Of a stretch of DNA of 64,000 nucleotides, positions 1 through 10,396 are shown one piece after another. The notes beneath the pieces were generated by a model that worked only from the letters and a program-made list of their open reading frames with translations, was not told the DNA's origin and did not search any database. How positions within the stretch are numbered: position 1 is the first letter of the stretch; each line of letters opens with the position of its first letter. The stretch comes from Nostoc sp. FACHB-892 (GTDB lineage Bacteria > Cyanobacteriota > Cyanobacteriia > Cyanobacteriales > Nostocaceae), in NCBI RefSeq assembly GCF_014698795.1, contig NZ_JACJTR010000001.1, forward strand, positions 434,001 to 498,000, written 5' to 3'. Made by a program: the position numbers and the translations under genes.

Positions 1-2229
1 TATTACAAGTGGACGCAATGGATTTTCTTGCAGTTTTTGCAAGCAGGGTTAGCTTACCAAAAAGAAGCAGCAGTAAACTGGGACCCCATTGACCAAACAG
101 TATTGGCAAATGAGCAAGTTGATAACGAAGGACGTTCTTGGCGTAGTGGGGCAATAGTTGAGCGCAAATTGTTGCGGCAGTGGTTTTTTAAGATTACTGA
201 CTACGCCGAAGAATTACTCAATGACTTGGATAAGTTGACAGGTTGGCCGGAACGCGTCAAGTTGATGCAGGCAAACTGGATTGGTAAATCTACAGGCGCT
301 TACTTAGAATTTCCTATCGTTGGGATAGATGAAAAAATTGCCGTGTACACCACGCGCCCAGATACCGTTTATGGTGTCAGCTACTTAGTGTTAGCACCAG
401 AACATCCCTTAACAAAGCGCGTTACTACAAAAGAACAACAAGCAGACGTAGAAGTTTTTATTAAAGAGGTTTCCAATCAAAGTGAGTTGGAACGTACCTC
501 TGAAGACAAACCAAAGCGCGGTATCTCCACAGGTGGGGTAGCAATTAACCCATTTACAGGGGAAGAAGTGCCCATTTGGATTGCTGACTATGTACTGTAT
601 GAGTATGGTACTGGGGCAGTAATGGGTGTACCAGCACACGATGTCCGGGATTTTAAGTTTGCCAAAAATTACGATTTACCAATTAATTTTGTCATCGCTT
701 CTCCAGATGATGTTGCAGGTTTTGACTTGACTCCAACATCAGAGATTAATGAAGTCACGCAACTCATCCAAATTGAATATAACCAGGCATACACTGAACC
801 AGGAATTTTAATTAATTCTGGGGCTTTTACTGGTATGACTTCCACAGATGCTAAACAAGCAATAATTGAATACGCCGAACAACAAGGTTTTGGTAAAGTG
901 CGGGTGCAATATCGCTTGCGGGATTGGTTAATTTCGCGGCAGCGTTACTGGGGCGCACCGATACCTGTAATCCACTGCCCCAACTGTGGGATAGTGCCAG
1001 TACCTGATAAAGATTTGCCTGTACAGTTACCAGAAGAGGTGGAATTTACTGGACGTGGCGGTTCACCTTTAACTCAGTTGGAAAGCTGGGTAAATGTGCC
1101 TTGTCCAACTTGTGGCACTCCTGCGAAGCGGGAAACCGACACGATGGATACTTTTATTGATTCCTCGTGGTATTTCTTGCGCTTCCCTGACGCGAAAAAT
1201 GAACAACAGGTTTTTGATTCCAGTAAAGTTAACGACTGGATGCCAGTAGACCAGTATGTAGGTGGTATTGAACACGCAATTTTACATTTATTGTATTCGC
1301 GGTTCTTTACTAAAGTTCTGCGGGACAGAGGGTTACTGAACTTTGATGAACCCTTCCAACGCCTGTTAACTCAAGGCATGGTACAGGGTTTAACTTATCT
1401 AAATCCTAACAAGGGTGGCAAAGATAAATGGATTCCTTCTAATCTGGTAAATTCAGCCGACCCCCGCGACCCGCAAACAGGCGAACCATTACAACGTCTT
1501 TATGCCACCATGTCTAAATCGAAGGGTAACGGTGTAGCACCAGAAGACGTAATTTCCAAATACGGTATAGATACAGCGCGAATGTTCATCTTATTTAAAG
1601 CACCGCCAGAAAAAGATTTGGAATGGGATGAAGCCGATGTGGAAGGACAATTCCGCTTTTTAAATCGGGTTTGGCGTTTGGTGACAGATTATGTTGTAGC
1701 TGGGGTATCCCGTAAGCAAGCCCAACTCGCTGATTTAACTAAAGCAGAAAAAGAATTGCGGCGGGCAATTCACACGGCTATTCAAGCGGTGACAGAAGAC
1801 GTTGAAGACGAATATCAATTCAACACAGCTATTTCAGAATTGATGAAGTTGAGCAATGCCCTAACTGATGCCGATGCAAAAAATTCACCAATTTACGCAG
1901 AAGGTATTCAGACTTTGGTTGTATTGCTAGCACCATTTGCACCACACATTGCTGATGAATTGTGGCATTTATTGGGTGAAAGTGATTCAGTTCACACTCA
2001 AACTTGGCCGTCATTTGACCCAGCCGCTTTGGTAGCTGATGAAATCACTTTAGTTATTCAAATTATGGGTAAAACTCGCGGCTCGATTCAAGTGCCAGCA
2101 CAAGCAGATAAAGCAGCGCAGGAGAAATATGCCCGTGAATCAGAAATTGCCCAACGTTACATCGAAGGTAAGGAGATTAAAAAGGTAATTGTCGTGCCTG
2201 GAAAGTTGGTAAATTTTGTAGTTAGCTAA
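1..2229 (+). CDS. leuS: Leucyl-tRNA synthetase, C-terminal ~743 residues (5' end outside window)
   Basis: Charges tRNA-Leu with leucine in the cytoplasm. The frame is open from base 1 and reads [10 protein letters not shown] before the first internal Met, so the gene continues leftwards and the N-terminal HIGH motif is outside the window. Seen here: the CP1 editing domain ([25 protein letters not shown]), the zinc-type cysteines (CPNC, CPTC), the DSSWYFLRF segment, the catalytic MSKSKGNG loop, and the anticodon-binding and C-terminal domains ending in [11 protein letters not shown]. This is a normal bacterial LeuRS with no frame break. It stops with TAA and no clear terminator follows. Confidence 0.97.
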   Translation, partial: YYKWTQWIFLQFLQAGLAYQKEAAVNWDPIDQTVLANEQVDNEGRSWRSGAIVERKLLRQWFFKITDYAEELLNDLDKLTGWPERVKLMQANWIGKSTGAYLEFPIVGIDEKIAVYTTRPDTVYGVSYLVLAPEHPLTKRVTTKEQQADVEVFIKEVSNQSELERTSEDKPKRGISTGGVAINPFTGEEVPIWIADYVLYEYGTGAVMGVPAHDVRDFKFAKNYDLPINFVIASPDDVAGFDLTPTSEINEVTQLIQIEYNQAYTEPGILINSGAFTGMTSTDAKQAIIEYAEQQGFGKVRVQYRLRDWLISRQRYWGAPIPVIHCPNCGIVPVPDKDLPVQLPEEVEFTGRGGSPLTQLESWVNVPCPTCGTPAKRETDTMDTFIDSSWYFLRFPDAKNEQQVFDSSKVNDWMPVDQYVGGIEHAILHLLYSRFFTKVLRDRGLLNFDEPFQRLLTQGMVQGLTYLNPNKGGKDKWIPSNLVNSADPRDPQTGEPLQRLYATMSKSKGNGVAPEDVISKYGIDTARMFILFKAPPEKDLEWDEADVEGQFRFLNRVWRLVTDYVVAGVSRKQAQLADLTKAEKELRRAIHTAIQAVTEDVEDEYQFNTAISELMKLSNALTDADAKNSPIYAEGIQTLVVLLAPFAPHIADELWHLLGESDSVHTQTWPSFDPAALVADEITLVIQIMGKTRGSIQVPAQADKAAQEKYARESEIAQRYIEGKEIKKVIVVPGKLVNFVVS

Positions 2230-2279
2230 CTAAGTATAGCTTTGCCTAAAATCTTGGCGAATTGAGGATTGAAATTTCA

Positions 2280-2345
2280 AGGCAGATGCGCTTCTCTACG
2301 AGACGCTACGCGAACGCCTTCCTACAGGGTAGAGGCGCAGACAAT
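2280..2345. repeat. Dispersed short cyanobacterial repeat
   Basis: This intergenic block has the wording cttctctacgagacgctacg...gcgaacgcc. Closely related stretches recur at about 20975 and 41156 in this window. It is GC-rich compared with the AT-rich spacer around it and has inverted-repeat character. It is a non-coding dispersed repeat of the kind that is common in Nostoc genomes. Confidence 0.55.
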
Positions 2346-2429
2346 TCGCTACCAATTAATGAAATGTTGTACTTAGCAATTGATAAAATTGTAAATTTAG
2401 CCTGACAAAACATCAGAGGATTTACATCC

Positions 2430-2756
2430 GTGACACTCAAAGAGTTAGAACAACAACTTCTTGCCCTCAGTCCTGGTGAAAAATTGCAGGCTATACATTT
2501 ACTTGCTCAAAGTCTCGGCAACCATTGGCAAGGAATTGAAAAAACTCCTAGAGTCTGTGGTGGAGAAGCTTGCATTGCTAAAACTCGTATTCCCGTTTGG
2601 GTACTTGTGGAAGCTCGCCGTCTTGGATATAGTGATGCTGACCTTTTGATGAGCTATCCAACCATTACAGCTACAGATTTAGCTAATGCTTGGGTATATG
2701 CAGAAGCTCATCCCGATGAAATCGAATTGGCAATTGGGCGTAATGAGGTTGCCTAA
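2430..2756 (+). CDS. DUF433 family protein, putative antitoxin
   Basis: Probable antitoxin of a type II toxin-antitoxin pair. The 108-residue product has an N-terminal helical dimer-like segment (LKELEQQLLALSPGEKLQAI) and a C-terminal DUF433 domain with the typical core TPRVCGGEACIAKTRIPVW followed by LMSYPTITATDLANAW, a winged-helix-like DNA-binding fold. The start is GTG at 2430, with AGAGGA about 10 bases upstream. The DUF5615 gene begins three bases after the stop, so the two are almost certainly co-translated. DUF433/DUF5615 pairs are widespread in cyanobacteria. The toxin-antitoxin role follows from family and pairing and is not shown by the sequence itself. Confidence 0.88.
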   Translation: MTLKELEQQLLALSPGEKLQAIHLLAQSLGNHWQGIEKTPRVCGGEACIAKTRIPVWVLVEARRLGYSDADLLMSYPTITATDLANAWVYAEAHPDEIELAIGRNEVA

Positions 2757-2759
2757 TTA

Positions 2760-3101
2760 ATGGCACGGTTTTACGCAGACGAGCAATTTCCGTTTCCAGT
2801 TGTGCAATTATTACGCGTTTTGGGACATGATGTTTTGACAGTTCAAGAAGCAGAAAATGCAGACCAAGGTATACCTGATGAGGAAGTACTAGCATTTGCC
2901 ATAAGTCAAGAACGCTCAATATTAACTATCAACAGAGTTGATTTTATCCGTTTGCACCGTCGTGATTCTAACCACTTTGGTATTATTGTTTGCACGAACA
3001 ATCGTAATTGGGAACAGTTTGCAGCACGGATAGATGAAGCTGTGACAGCAGAAGAACCGTTGCAAGGAAAACTAATTCGTGTGGTACGTCTAGTCATTTA
3101 A
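2760..3101 (+). CDS. DUF5615 PIN-like protein, putative toxin
   Basis: Partner of the preceding DUF433 protein, 113 residues. It has the DUF5615 signature: N-terminal FYADEQFP with paired acidic residues, then LGHDVLTVQEA and the central ILTINRVDFIRLHRR segment, as in PIN-like nucleases. The likely activity is Mg-dependent RNA cleavage, inferred from the fold. ATG lies three bases after the antitoxin stop. The gene is intact at both ends. About 60 bases downstream lies a block of gcgtcgctaacgctgcgc repeat sequence, and no further gene follows for 1.4 kb. Confidence 0.86.
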   Translation: MARFYADEQFPFPVVQLLRVLGHDVLTVQEAENADQGIPDEEVLAFAISQERSILTINRVDFIRLHRRDSNHFGIIVCTNNRNWEQFAARIDEAVTAEEPLQGKLIRVVRLVI

Positions 3102-4468
3102 AATAATTCATAATGACGCTTCTGCGTCGCTAACGCTGCGCTAACGTAATTAAGTTTTGAAACGGGGATTTAGACCCTGCCTAACATACTTGCGGCTTTT
3201 TAGAAGCGGGGGATTTAAACCCACAGAATTGATTAAAAAGTTTTGATGGAATGCACAAATGCTAAAGTCATCAAGTATGTGTTGCAACAACTTTTATAAC
3301 AGTAGTTTACTTCTCTGGTATATGTGTATTTAAGAACATCTGTATGATCTTCCAGAGAGTTAAACTGTTTTATTTATACACGAAAAAACGCTTGAGAGTT
3401 TTGCTCACTCAAGCGTTTCCCCGTAAAAGCTTATACCAACTCACTCGTTTGATGCAACATTTGAAATCTGCAACGCCCCCTTATTTGGGAGCATTGCGGG
3501 GATAACTTGTGACAAACATGTGGTGAAATGGTATCACTCCTTGCACTAACTAAGAATATCTCTTTTGCAAGAATACCGGGGATCTGGTGAGTGACAGTTT
3601 ATGAACTGAACACTAGTTAAAAACGACTCATCATGAATAGTAACTAACAAGACTAAGCACGATTGTAGCAATTTTCTAAGTATAGTATAAAAACTTATAG
3701 TTTATTAGCTATCGCCTACCACTGGGTACAGTTTCAAAATGTGCAGCAAGTAGCAGCATAATCATCTCAAAATTGGCAGCAAACGAACCGGAAAGTATCA
3801 GTAGAAAATCGCCATTGAGTAAGCCAGATAAGCTTTTAATATTGACATCGAAGCGATTTGGAGTGAAATAAATTATCAGATATTCAATGGATAAAAGTAT
3901 TCTGTAGAGGATGGCAACCAAAGAACAAATGCTCGACCCAAGCAGATTGAAAAATTTGGGTTAGGTATCTTCTATCTCTTAGCAAACGGCGACATCCAAC
4001 CCTTCCGCATAGTGTAGGCGGTTACATCCTTCGTTGAAGCAAAACACAGCTTTTTCACTGGCGATTTCCGCGATATTCAAAACGATTTTGCGTATTTATA
4101 TAAAAACAACTGAGGCGGATTATGGATAAGATTTAAAAATTTATTAAACCTGTGCCTCATCTAGATAAACGTTTCACCTTTGGTTAAAATAGCCGCTCTC
4201 CTACGAGCAAACGCCTTAACCTGTTGTCTAGGTGTGTGGTAAGATTGCCTGGAACAGAGGTTTTATTTGAGTTGGAGTCTGGTATAAATTGCAAAGGTCA
4301 AGCTGACCGTTAATTAACTCCCACGATACTTTTCCTATGGATTTGGAAAATATACAACAAGTCTGGTGACGAGCTGAGTGTAATTTTTAGATAAATATCT
4401 AGAATTTGTTACCAGACCAAACCAACTCTACACAATTTTGACTTTTATTTGACTTTTAGGATAGAAAC
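3102..4468. other. Gene-free spacer, 1.37 kb
   Basis: No convincing coding sequence was found on either strand. It holds a short GC-rich repeat (3118-3147), a strong hairpin (3386-3418), and several short open stretches broken by stops around 3890-4110 on the plus strand (one reads FTGDFRDIQNDFAYLYKNN) that might be remnants of a decayed gene. I do not recognise the family. The last 100 bases presumably carry the promoter of the aminotransferase gene at 4469. Confidence 0.6.
3386..3418 (-). terminator. Strong hairpin with T-run on the minus strand
   Basis: The 11-base stem aaacgcttgag (3386-3396) pairs perfectly with ctcaagcgttt (3408-3418) around an 11-base loop. On the minus strand the stem is followed by a T-run, the form of an intrinsic terminator. 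No minus-strand gene is recognised just upstream of it, so it may end an antisense or unrecognised transcript, or be a relic. Confidence 0.55.
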
Positions 4469-5623
4469 ATGAACGATAAGCTGATGCTAATGATTCCAGG
4501 CCCAACCCCGGTGCCAGAAGCCGCCTTACTGGCATTAGCCAAGCACCCAATTGGACACCGCACTAGTGAATTTAGCAACATATTGGCAGAGGTGACGGAA
4601 AACCTCAAGTGGTTGCACCAGACTCAAAGTGATGTGCTGACGCTGAATGTAAGTGGTACGGGTGCTGTAGAAGCTGGAATAATTAATTTTCTTTCTCCAG
4701 GCGATCGCATTTTAGTTGGTTCTAATGGTAAATTTGGTGAACGCTGGGTAGAAATAGGCCAAGCCTACGGTTTGAATGTAGAAGAAGTTAAGGTGGAATG
4801 GGGAAAACCCTTAGACCCCAAAGTATTTGCCGAAAAACTTCAAGCAGATATCCAAAAGCAAATTAAAGCCGTAATCATTACCCACAGCGAAACCTCGACG
4901 GGTGTTTTGAATGATTTAGAAAGCATTAACCGCCATGTCAAAGAACACGGTGAAGCTTTAATTATCGTTGATGCTGTGACGAGCTTGGGTGCGTTCAATC
5001 TACCCGTGGATGCTTGGGGTTTGGATATAGTCGCCTCCGGTTCCCAAAAAGGCTATATGATTCCGCCAGGATTGGGTTTTGTCTCCGTCAGTCCCAAAGC
5101 TTGGGAAGCTTACAAAACTGCGAAGCTACCGAAATATTATTTGGACTTAGGGAAATATCGCAAAGCCACAGCCAAAAATACAACTCCATTTACTCCGCCT
5201 GTGAACTTGATTGTAGCGCTGCACACCACGTTGCGAATCATGAAAGAGGAAGGCTTGGAGTCAATATTTGCTCGACATGAACGGCTTAAGAATGCTACCC
5301 GCGCCGCCATTCAAGGGTTAAATTTACCCCTGTTTGCAGCAGATAGTTCTGCTAGTCCAGCAATTACGGCTGTAGCACCACAGGGAATTGAATCGGATAA
5401 GATTCGGTCATTGATGAAAAAACGTTTTGATATTGCCCTAGCAGGTGGTCAAGACCATTTGAGTAATAAGATTTTCCGTATTGGTCACTTGGGCTTTGTG
5501 AGCGATCGCGATATCCTTAGCTGTATAGCATCCTTAGAAGTTACCCTAGCAGAACTTGGCTACGAAGACTTCACACCCGGAGCTGGTATAGCGGCAGCAG
5601 TTAGAGTGTTTAGTCAGTCCTAA
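4469..5623 (+). CDS. Alanine-glyoxylate/serine-pyruvate type aminotransferase (class V, PLP)
   Basis: PLP-dependent class V aminotransferase of 384 residues, likely acting on serine or alanine with glyoxylate (photorespiratory glyoxylate handling). It opens with MLMIPGPTPVPE and has GHRTSEF, the cofactor-binding VSGTGAVEA segment, ITHSETSTGVLND, IVDAVTSLGAFNLPVDAWG, and the PLP lysine in SGSQKGYM near residue 194. The C-terminal half ends with RIGHLGF, as in the family. Cyanobacterial members have long carried the label 'soluble hydrogenase 42 kDa subunit'; nothing here looks like a hydrogenase. The start is ATG with TTTAGGAT upstream. A perfect-stem terminator follows, so it is monocistronic. 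Confidence 0.9.
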   Translation: MNDKLMLMIPGPTPVPEAALLALAKHPIGHRTSEFSNILAEVTENLKWLHQTQSDVLTLNVSGTGAVEAGIINFLSPGDRILVGSNGKFGERWVEIGQAYGLNVEEVKVEWGKPLDPKVFAEKLQADIQKQIKAVIITHSETSTGVLNDLESINRHVKEHGEALIIVDAVTSLGAFNLPVDAWGLDIVASGSQKGYMIPPGLGFVSVSPKAWEAYKTAKLPKYYLDLGKYRKATAKNTTPFTPPVNLIVALHTTLRIMKEEGLESIFARHERLKNATRAAIQGLNLPLFAADSSASPAITAVAPQGIESDKIRSLMKKRFDIALAGGQDHLSNKIFRIGHLGFVSDRDILSCIASLEVTLAELGYEDFTPGAGIAAAVRVFSQS

Positions 5624-5640
5624 GTAGTTACTATTAAATC

Positions 5641-5680
5641 AAAAGAGCGAGTTAATAATTTAACTCGCTCTTTTAATTTG
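5641..5680. terminator. Intrinsic terminator after the aminotransferase gene
   Basis: A perfect 14-base stem, aaaagagcgagtta (5641-5654) with taactcgctctttt (5661-5674), encloses a 6-base loop and runs into ttttaattt. It lies 18 bases past the aminotransferase stop. The A- and T-rich flanks make it bidirectional, so it could also stop transcription of minus-strand genes from the right. Confidence 0.9.
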
Positions 5681-5941
5681 TGTATAAATGAGTAGAAACG
5701 CCAAGAGTCAATAGACCTATATATCAACTTTTGCACAAGGTAGAGTGGATATGGCATCCTTCAATTCTCCTAAATGATATCAAGTTGCCCTAAATAGTAT
5801 TATTTACTCTAAAGACAGTCGCACACCATCTTTGATACTAAACAAGACTAACTTTGGTAACTTAATATGGTACAAAATTGGCATAAATAATATTAGCCTT
5901 ATGGTATAGACTTTTAATCCAAAATCTAAAATTGGTATTAT

Positions 5942-6133
5942 CTATGCCGTCTCCAGCCAATCATAAATTTGGTCTAACTCCTCTAGAGTAATTAACCCAT
6001 ACTGCCAAAGAATCATTGCCAAAGGGCCTGGGTCTTGCTCCCGATGCCGAAGCGCCACCGCCAGTGATGCTGTGGAAATTGCCAAATCTTCTTGCAAAAA
6101 ATGAATCAGTCGAGAATATTTTGATGGTGACAT
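5942..6133 (-). CDS. DUF2949 domain protein (63 aa)
   Basis: Small cyanobacterial protein of unknown role. The DUF2949 core is visible: YSRLIHFLQEDLAIS, then LALRH-type spacing and DPGPLAMILWQYGLITLEELDQIYDWLE. The reading frame is open back to 6250, but the start is set at 6133 because a near-perfect Shine-Dalgarno, AAGGAGGTG, lies eight bases before that ATG and the upstream extension has no family similarity. Helical, no signal peptide or membrane segment. Function is not known. Confidence 0.85.
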   Translation of the reverse strand: MSPSKYSRLIHFLQEDLAISTASLAVALRHREQDPGPLAMILWQYGLITLEELDQIYDWLETA

Positions 6134-6677
6134 TTGTATCTCACCTCCTTGTGTAGAATGTATTGTCATATATTTATTCACCATTGCTTGGTAGCCAGTA
6201 GCCAGTATTTTATCTGTCACTGTGCCGTTCTCGGCTATACATCCCAGCACAGTGTTTTTGATTTGCCTTCATAAAGCGACTTCTCACAGAAGGTCTGAGA
6301 AATAGAAATTTTTGTACAAATCATCTGCTCAATTTTCAAGCAGTATTTTTACTTAGTTAAATTGCCTCCATCTTGTTTACTGTTGTGCGTTATTTAATTA
6401 CACATGTAGTAACAAAGATTCCATAGCCTATACTCTCTTATTGGCGACTATTTACACTTACGCCCAAGGGAATATCTTTGCCAAACCTTAAGACCGCAAT
6501 TTCAGGTTGGAGACAGGAAAATTTTACATTATTACCACAGTTTTTAAATATTAGCGTTACAGATGACTTTTTCACCACAAGACGTGACATTTTTTACAAA
6601 AAAAACATAATTTCCGATAGTATAGGCTTTGGGCAGAGCAACTATCCAAATCTTTATCTTTGCAAAGCACCGAAGTC
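6134..6677. other. AT-rich spacer without a recognisable gene
   Basis: About 540 bases between two minus-strand genes. Open stretches on both strands here have no family likeness and overlap the 3' end of the DUF192 gene. The Shine-Dalgarno of the DUF2949 gene lies at 6142-6150. Promoter elements were not resolved. Confidence 0.5.
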
Positions 6678-7184
6678 TCAAAACTCAATTTTGACGGTAT
6701 CGCCCACTTTTAACTTCAATTCGGCAGCTCTTCCAGAGCGGAGTTCAATCACCTTATCGATTGGTGTCTTGGGCCCATAGGTAGGACAAGGCTCACTTGT
6801 ACAAGGAGGTGCAGAAGCCTGGATATATTTAACTACACCGTTTTGTAAAAATACCATATCCAAGGGCACAGGTACATTTTTCATCCAGAAACTAACTGGT
6901 TGTGGTGAAGGGAATCCAAATAGCATCCCTCGGTCATCTGGCAAAGCTGGTCGATACATCAAGCCCATCGCTTGCTGTTGTGGTGTCTTTGCCACTTCTA
7001 GCTGAATCGTCGTGCCATTAGGAAGGATGGCTTTAGCAGAAATTGGTAGTGTTTGACCTAAGCTCTCTGATGCTGGAGTTTGAAAACCAGATGTGGGGAT
7101 GGGAGGTTTAGCTGTTGTTGGCACAGAACAGCCCATCAAAAAAATACTCAGCAAAATTGAGAGCAAACTTAGTCGATAACTCAT
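6678..7184 (-). CDS. DUF192 family lipoprotein
   Basis: Exported lipoprotein of 168 residues carrying a DUF192 domain. The N-terminus is a lipoprotein signal, LSLLSILLSIFLMGC, with the lipobox cysteine at residue 19. A proline/threonine-rich linker follows, then the DUF192 core: ATIQLEVA-type strand, QQAMGLMYRPALPDDRGMLF, FWMKNVPVPLDMVFL, and the terminal VIELRSGRAAELKLKVGDTV. The biochemical role of DUF192 is unknown. It stands alone between DUF2949 and the response regulator, all on the minus strand. Confidence 0.9.
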   Translation of the reverse strand: MSYRLSLLSILLSIFLMGCSVPTTAKPPIPTSGFQTPASESLGQTLPISAKAILPNGTTIQLEVAKTPQQQAMGLMYRPALPDDRGMLFGFPSPQPVSFWMKNVPVPLDMVFLQNGVVKYIQASAPPCTSEPCPTYGPKTPIDKVIELRSGRAAELKLKVGDTVKIEF

Positions 7185-7348
7185 AATTATTTCTGATTTT
7201 GTAATTTAGATTTCAATTTTACAGAATTTGAGCTAGAAAACCCACGGCTTTTATTCGTCCTGTAATCCACAGACGTTTTCAACTTCAATTAACAAGACTT
7301 GGGGCAAAATCCCTTTGTTAAAGGTAGGCAAACTTTCACTACAGTGTA

Positions 7349-8035
7349 CTAGGATTCTCTTAAAACGTACCCTACGCCTCGCACCGTTTGAATGAGGCGC
7401 TTTTGACCTTCATCTTCAATTTTTAACCGCAAATAGCGGATGTACACTTCAATTACATTCGACTCACCCAGAAAGTCATAACCCCAAACGTTTTCTAAAA
7501 TTTGTTCGCGGGTTAACACCTCACGGGGATGTTCCATTAAGAATTTTAATAGTTCAAATTCTTTCATTGTTAAGTCTATTGCCCGTCCGCTATGTATAGC
7601 ACGGCGAGTTGCGATATCTAAAATTAGCTCCCCAAAGCGTAACTGCTCTGTGGTATCCACATCAGGTTTTAAGTAGAGCCGAATCAACTTCAAAAAGTCT
7701 TCTGAGCGGTAAGGCTTGAGGATGTAATCATCTGCTCCAGCTTCTAGACAAGCTACCCGATCATCGACTGTATCCCTTGCCATTAAAATCAATACAGGCG
7801 ATCGCATACCAGTGCTTCTCAGATTTTTGCACAATGAGAGTCCTGATTCTCCTGCTAGCATCCGGTCTAAAACAATTAAAGCAGGTTGGCGATCGCGACA
7901 GTGTTGCAAACCACTGGTTGCATCATGAGCCAAAATTGATTCATAGCCGGCTTCTTGCAAATCGCAAGAAAGCTGATTTGCAAGGCTCTCATCGGTTTCA
8001 ATCACCAAAACGCAGGGACTTGGAGCAACTGTCAT
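7349..8035 (-). CDS. OmpR/PhoB-family response regulator, NblR-like
   Basis: Two-domain transcription factor of 228 residues. The receiver spans about 8-122, with acidic residues in VIETDES, the phosphoacceptor Asp57 in LIVLDRML, and a conserved Lys in ILKPYR. The winged-helix DNA-binding domain spans about 133-226 (LTMKEFELLKFLMEHP, TREQILENVWGYDF, VEVYIRYLRLKIE, TVRGVGYVLRES). Overall wording resembles cyanobacterial NblR, which controls phycobilisome breakdown under nutrient stress, but I cannot confirm orthology without alignment. NAD kinase lies upstream on the same strand, 315 bases away, so co-transcription is possible. No histidine kinase is adjacent. Confidence 0.88.
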   Translation of the reverse strand: MTVAPSPCVLVIETDESLANQLSCDLQEAGYESILAHDATSGLQHCRDRQPALIVLDRMLAGESGLSLCKNLRSTGMRSPVLILMARDTVDDRVACLEAGADDYILKPYRSEDFLKLIRLYLKPDVDTTEQLRFGELILDIATRRAIHSGRAIDLTMKEFELLKFLMEHPREVLTREQILENVWGYDFLGESNVIEVYIRYLRLKIEDEGQKRLIQTVRGVGYVLRES

Positions 8036-8350
8036 AACAATTTGGGATATTGGATTTGGAATTGTAAAGATATTCCAGAGAAAATCTTTACATCAGTTAA
8101 AAGTGCAATTACGAGTTTTTAGTGATGGAGCAATCCTGATTTGACACGCTGCTAAGAATCTTTTAGCACGTTCAGGTGTCAGCCATCGAATTCTCCGATG
8201 CAATCTTAATAACTAACTCCAAATACCATTCCTACACCAGTAATTCTGGAAGGAAATTAGTAAGTTGGGGAGTAGGGAGTGGGGAGTGGGGGATGAGGGA
8301 GAAATCAATTCAAAATTCAAAAACTTCTGCCTCCTGCCTCCTGCCCAATA
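8036..8350. other. Spacer with G-rich low-complexity repeat
   Basis: This stretch lies between the regulator and NAD kinase genes. It contains gggagtgggg-type G-rich repeats at 8265-8300 and a ctcctgcctcctgcc run near 8330-8345. These are common non-coding low-complexity tracts in Nostoc. Open stretches across the G-rich tract are not believed to be genes. Confidence 0.55.
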
Positions 8351-9274
8351 CTACGGCAATTCTACCGAAGTTGGTTTAGCAATATGTGGTAAACCCCAAC
8401 CTAATTTTTCTCGCAGAATTCGGAAAAACTCAGGCGGTTGTAGGCGAATAAATCGGACACTATATTGCGATCGCTCCATATATACTCTATCTTCTGGTAG
8501 TACATAGCACCCTCCATTCCCATCTACCACCATCACCAGTCGAGGAATGTTGACTGGGTAAATGTTGACCGATTCAGTGTCTGGAAATACCAATGCTCTA
8601 GAAGCTAGGGAATGGGGACAGATGGGTACTAGCTGTAAAGCAGGTACACCAGGGGTAACAACTGGGCCACCAGCACTCAATGAGTAAGCTGTAGACCCAG
8701 TAGGCGTAGAAACAATCACACCATCGGCTGCAATATCTACTGGTGCATGACGCCCTATGGCAATTTCAAAATGGCACATAGAGGTCAAAGGTTCCCGGTG
8801 CAGAACCATCTCATTCAAGCAGAGGGCTTCCCACAACACTGCTTCTCCCCGAAACACTTTGACGGTGAGCATGGCTCGTTCTTCAGTTTCATACTCACCC
8901 GCCATCACCTGTTCTAGTGCTTGGGGCAGCTGATTCAGGAAGGTTTCCGTTAAAAATCCCATGTGGCCAGTATTCACTGTTAGCAGTGGAATACCAGAGG
9001 GGGCTACCTGACGAGACGCTGCTAAAACAGTGCCGTCTCCCCCTAACACCACTGCAAATTCCATATCTGAGTCAAAACCAGGGGGTGTCAGACCGTCAAT
9101 GGGGGTATGGCATACAGGACTATCTGGGTTAGAGTAGCCCAATATTCCACCGATACTCGATGTGATACACACATCCCAGCCGGCAGTGGTTAGCTTGTCT
9201 TTCAACTCGATAGCGACACGGCCCGCTATCGGTTTAACGTCATTGTAGATAATGCCTGCTTTCGGCACACTCAA
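8351..9274 (-). CDS. nadK: NAD(+) kinase
   Basis: Phosphorylates NAD to NADP using ATP. The 307-residue protein has the diagnostic GGDGT motif (residues 78-82, [10 protein letters not shown]), then [10 protein letters not shown], the NE segment in [11 protein letters not shown], the substrate loop [21 protein letters not shown], and the C-terminal ICPHSL and VVDGN strands. Length and order match the cyanobacterial long form. This supplies the NADP end of a pathway whose earlier steps (pncB, nadD, nadE) lie at 36-41 kb. The response regulator gene is downstream on the same strand. Confidence 0.96.
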   Translation of the reverse strand: MSVPKAGIIYNDVKPIAGRVAIELKDKLTTAGWDVCITSSIGGILGYSNPDSPVCHTPIDGLTPPGFDSDMEFAVVLGGDGTVLAASRQVAPSGIPLLTVNTGHMGFLTETFLNQLPQALEQVMAGEYETEERAMLTVKVFRGEAVLWEALCLNEMVLHREPLTSMCHFEIAIGRHAPVDIAADGVIVSTPTGSTAYSLSAGGPVVTPGVPALQLVPICPHSLASRALVFPDTESVNIYPVNIPRLVMVVDGNGGCYVLPEDRVYMERSQYSVRFIRLQPPEFFRILREKLGWGLPHIAKPTSVELP

Positions 9275-9397
9275 ATATCCAAGTTTAGGCGGTGCTCTTT
9301 ATTATGTAATCCTTACACATTTTGGTCATGTAGTCATTAATCTAGAGTCAAATATCCAGAGTCTAGAATTTAACGACTAATGTCTGTTTTGTAATGA

Positions 9398-10396
9398 TTA
9401 TTGACTATTGGCTTTTGAAGACTGTTTAAAAGGAGTTTTTTTAGGTTTCTGCTTTTTATTTTTATTTTTCTGGTAGTCTAACTCTTTGAGCTTCTTCATT
9501 ATTCGGCTGAAGTACTCTTGTAGATAGCTTTCTAGGGTTGTGGTTTGTTGCGGATCTAAGCCAAAAACTTTGTATACTTCATCCATTGAAGCATTTAACT
9601 GTTTACCACTAGCCAATACTTCTGTAAATGCTAGCCTGTCTGCTACGTTCCATCCCCATTGAAAGAAGCGCATTAAGCCCCGTACAGCCCGCAGCAAGGT
9701 TATTGGCATCCGCGTTACCCTGGCATCTTTTCCAGATAAACGTTCGCATAGGTTGATGATTTCTTCCGCACTCCATGCACGAGTCCCGACTACAGGAAAA
9801 GCTTGGTTTTCCGTTTCAGGCACACTCAATGCTCGAATAGCAAACTTAGCAATGTCTTGAGTGTCCATATAGGCGATGGGAGAAGAATTACCAGTTACCC
9901 AAACTGGCTGTCCTTCCAAAATGGGAATCCCATACTGACCAATTAACCCTTGCATAAAGCCAGCTAGCCGTAAGATGGTATAATTCAAGCCACACTCAGC
10001 CAAGTATAGTTCTGTACACCGCTTAATTTCCATTAGCGGCACTTCTGGATATTTATCGGCATCTAAAATCGAAAAGAAGACAAAACGCTCTACACCTGCT
10101 GCTTTTGCTGCTTGAATCAATGCTACTTTACCTTCCCAGTCCACTTGTTTAATACTCAGTGAATCTGTAGGGCGAGATGTTGATGCATCAATAACTTGAG
10201 TTACACCAACTAAAGCTTCGGCTAGGGTATCGGGGTAACGCAAATTTCCCGGTACGAGTTCTGCACCCCATTCTTTGAGAAAAGCTGCTTTTTTACTGCT
10301 CCGAACAAGACAGCGTACTTTATATCCCTCATCGATTGCCCGACGAGCCACTTGTCTTCCTAAGGTGCCAGTGGCACCGACGATTAATAATGTCAT
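9398..10396 (-). CDS. ycf39: Ycf39-type NAD(P)-binding SDR/NmrA protein (photosystem II assembly)
   Basis: Atypical short-chain dehydrogenase of the NmrA/Ycf39 type, 332 residues. The Rossmann glycine motif LIVGATGTLGRQVARRA is at the very N-terminus, followed by VRCLVRSSKKAAFLKEWGAELV and GVERFVFFSILDADKYPEVPLMEIK. The C-terminus is a basic, lysine-rich tail (KNKNKKQKPKK). Ycf39 partners with high-light-inducible proteins to bring chlorophyll to photosystem II assembly in Synechocystis. The present protein matches the family in wording and length. petM lies 246 bases upstream on the same strand. Confidence 0.85.
   Translation of the reverse strand: MTLLIVGATGTLGRQVARRAIDEGYKVRCLVRSSKKAAFLKEWGAELVPGNLRYPDTLAEALVGVTQVIDASTSRPTDSLSIKQVDWEGKVALIQAAKAAGVERFVFFSILDADKYPEVPLMEIKRCTELYLAECGLNYTILRLAGFMQGLIGQYGIPILEGQPVWVTGNSSPIAYMDTQDIAKFAIRALSVPETENQAFPVVGTRAWSAEEIINLCERLSGKDARVTRMPITLLRAVRGLMRFFQWGWNVADRLAFTEVLASGKQLNASMDEVYKVFGLDPQQTTTLESYLQEYFSRIMKKLKELDYQKNKNKKQKPKKTPFKQSSKANSQ

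Noticed and set aside
3709-3921. 70-aa minus-strand open frame
   Set aside because: No family likeness, no ribosome site, in a spacer full of stops on neighbouring frames; likely chance.
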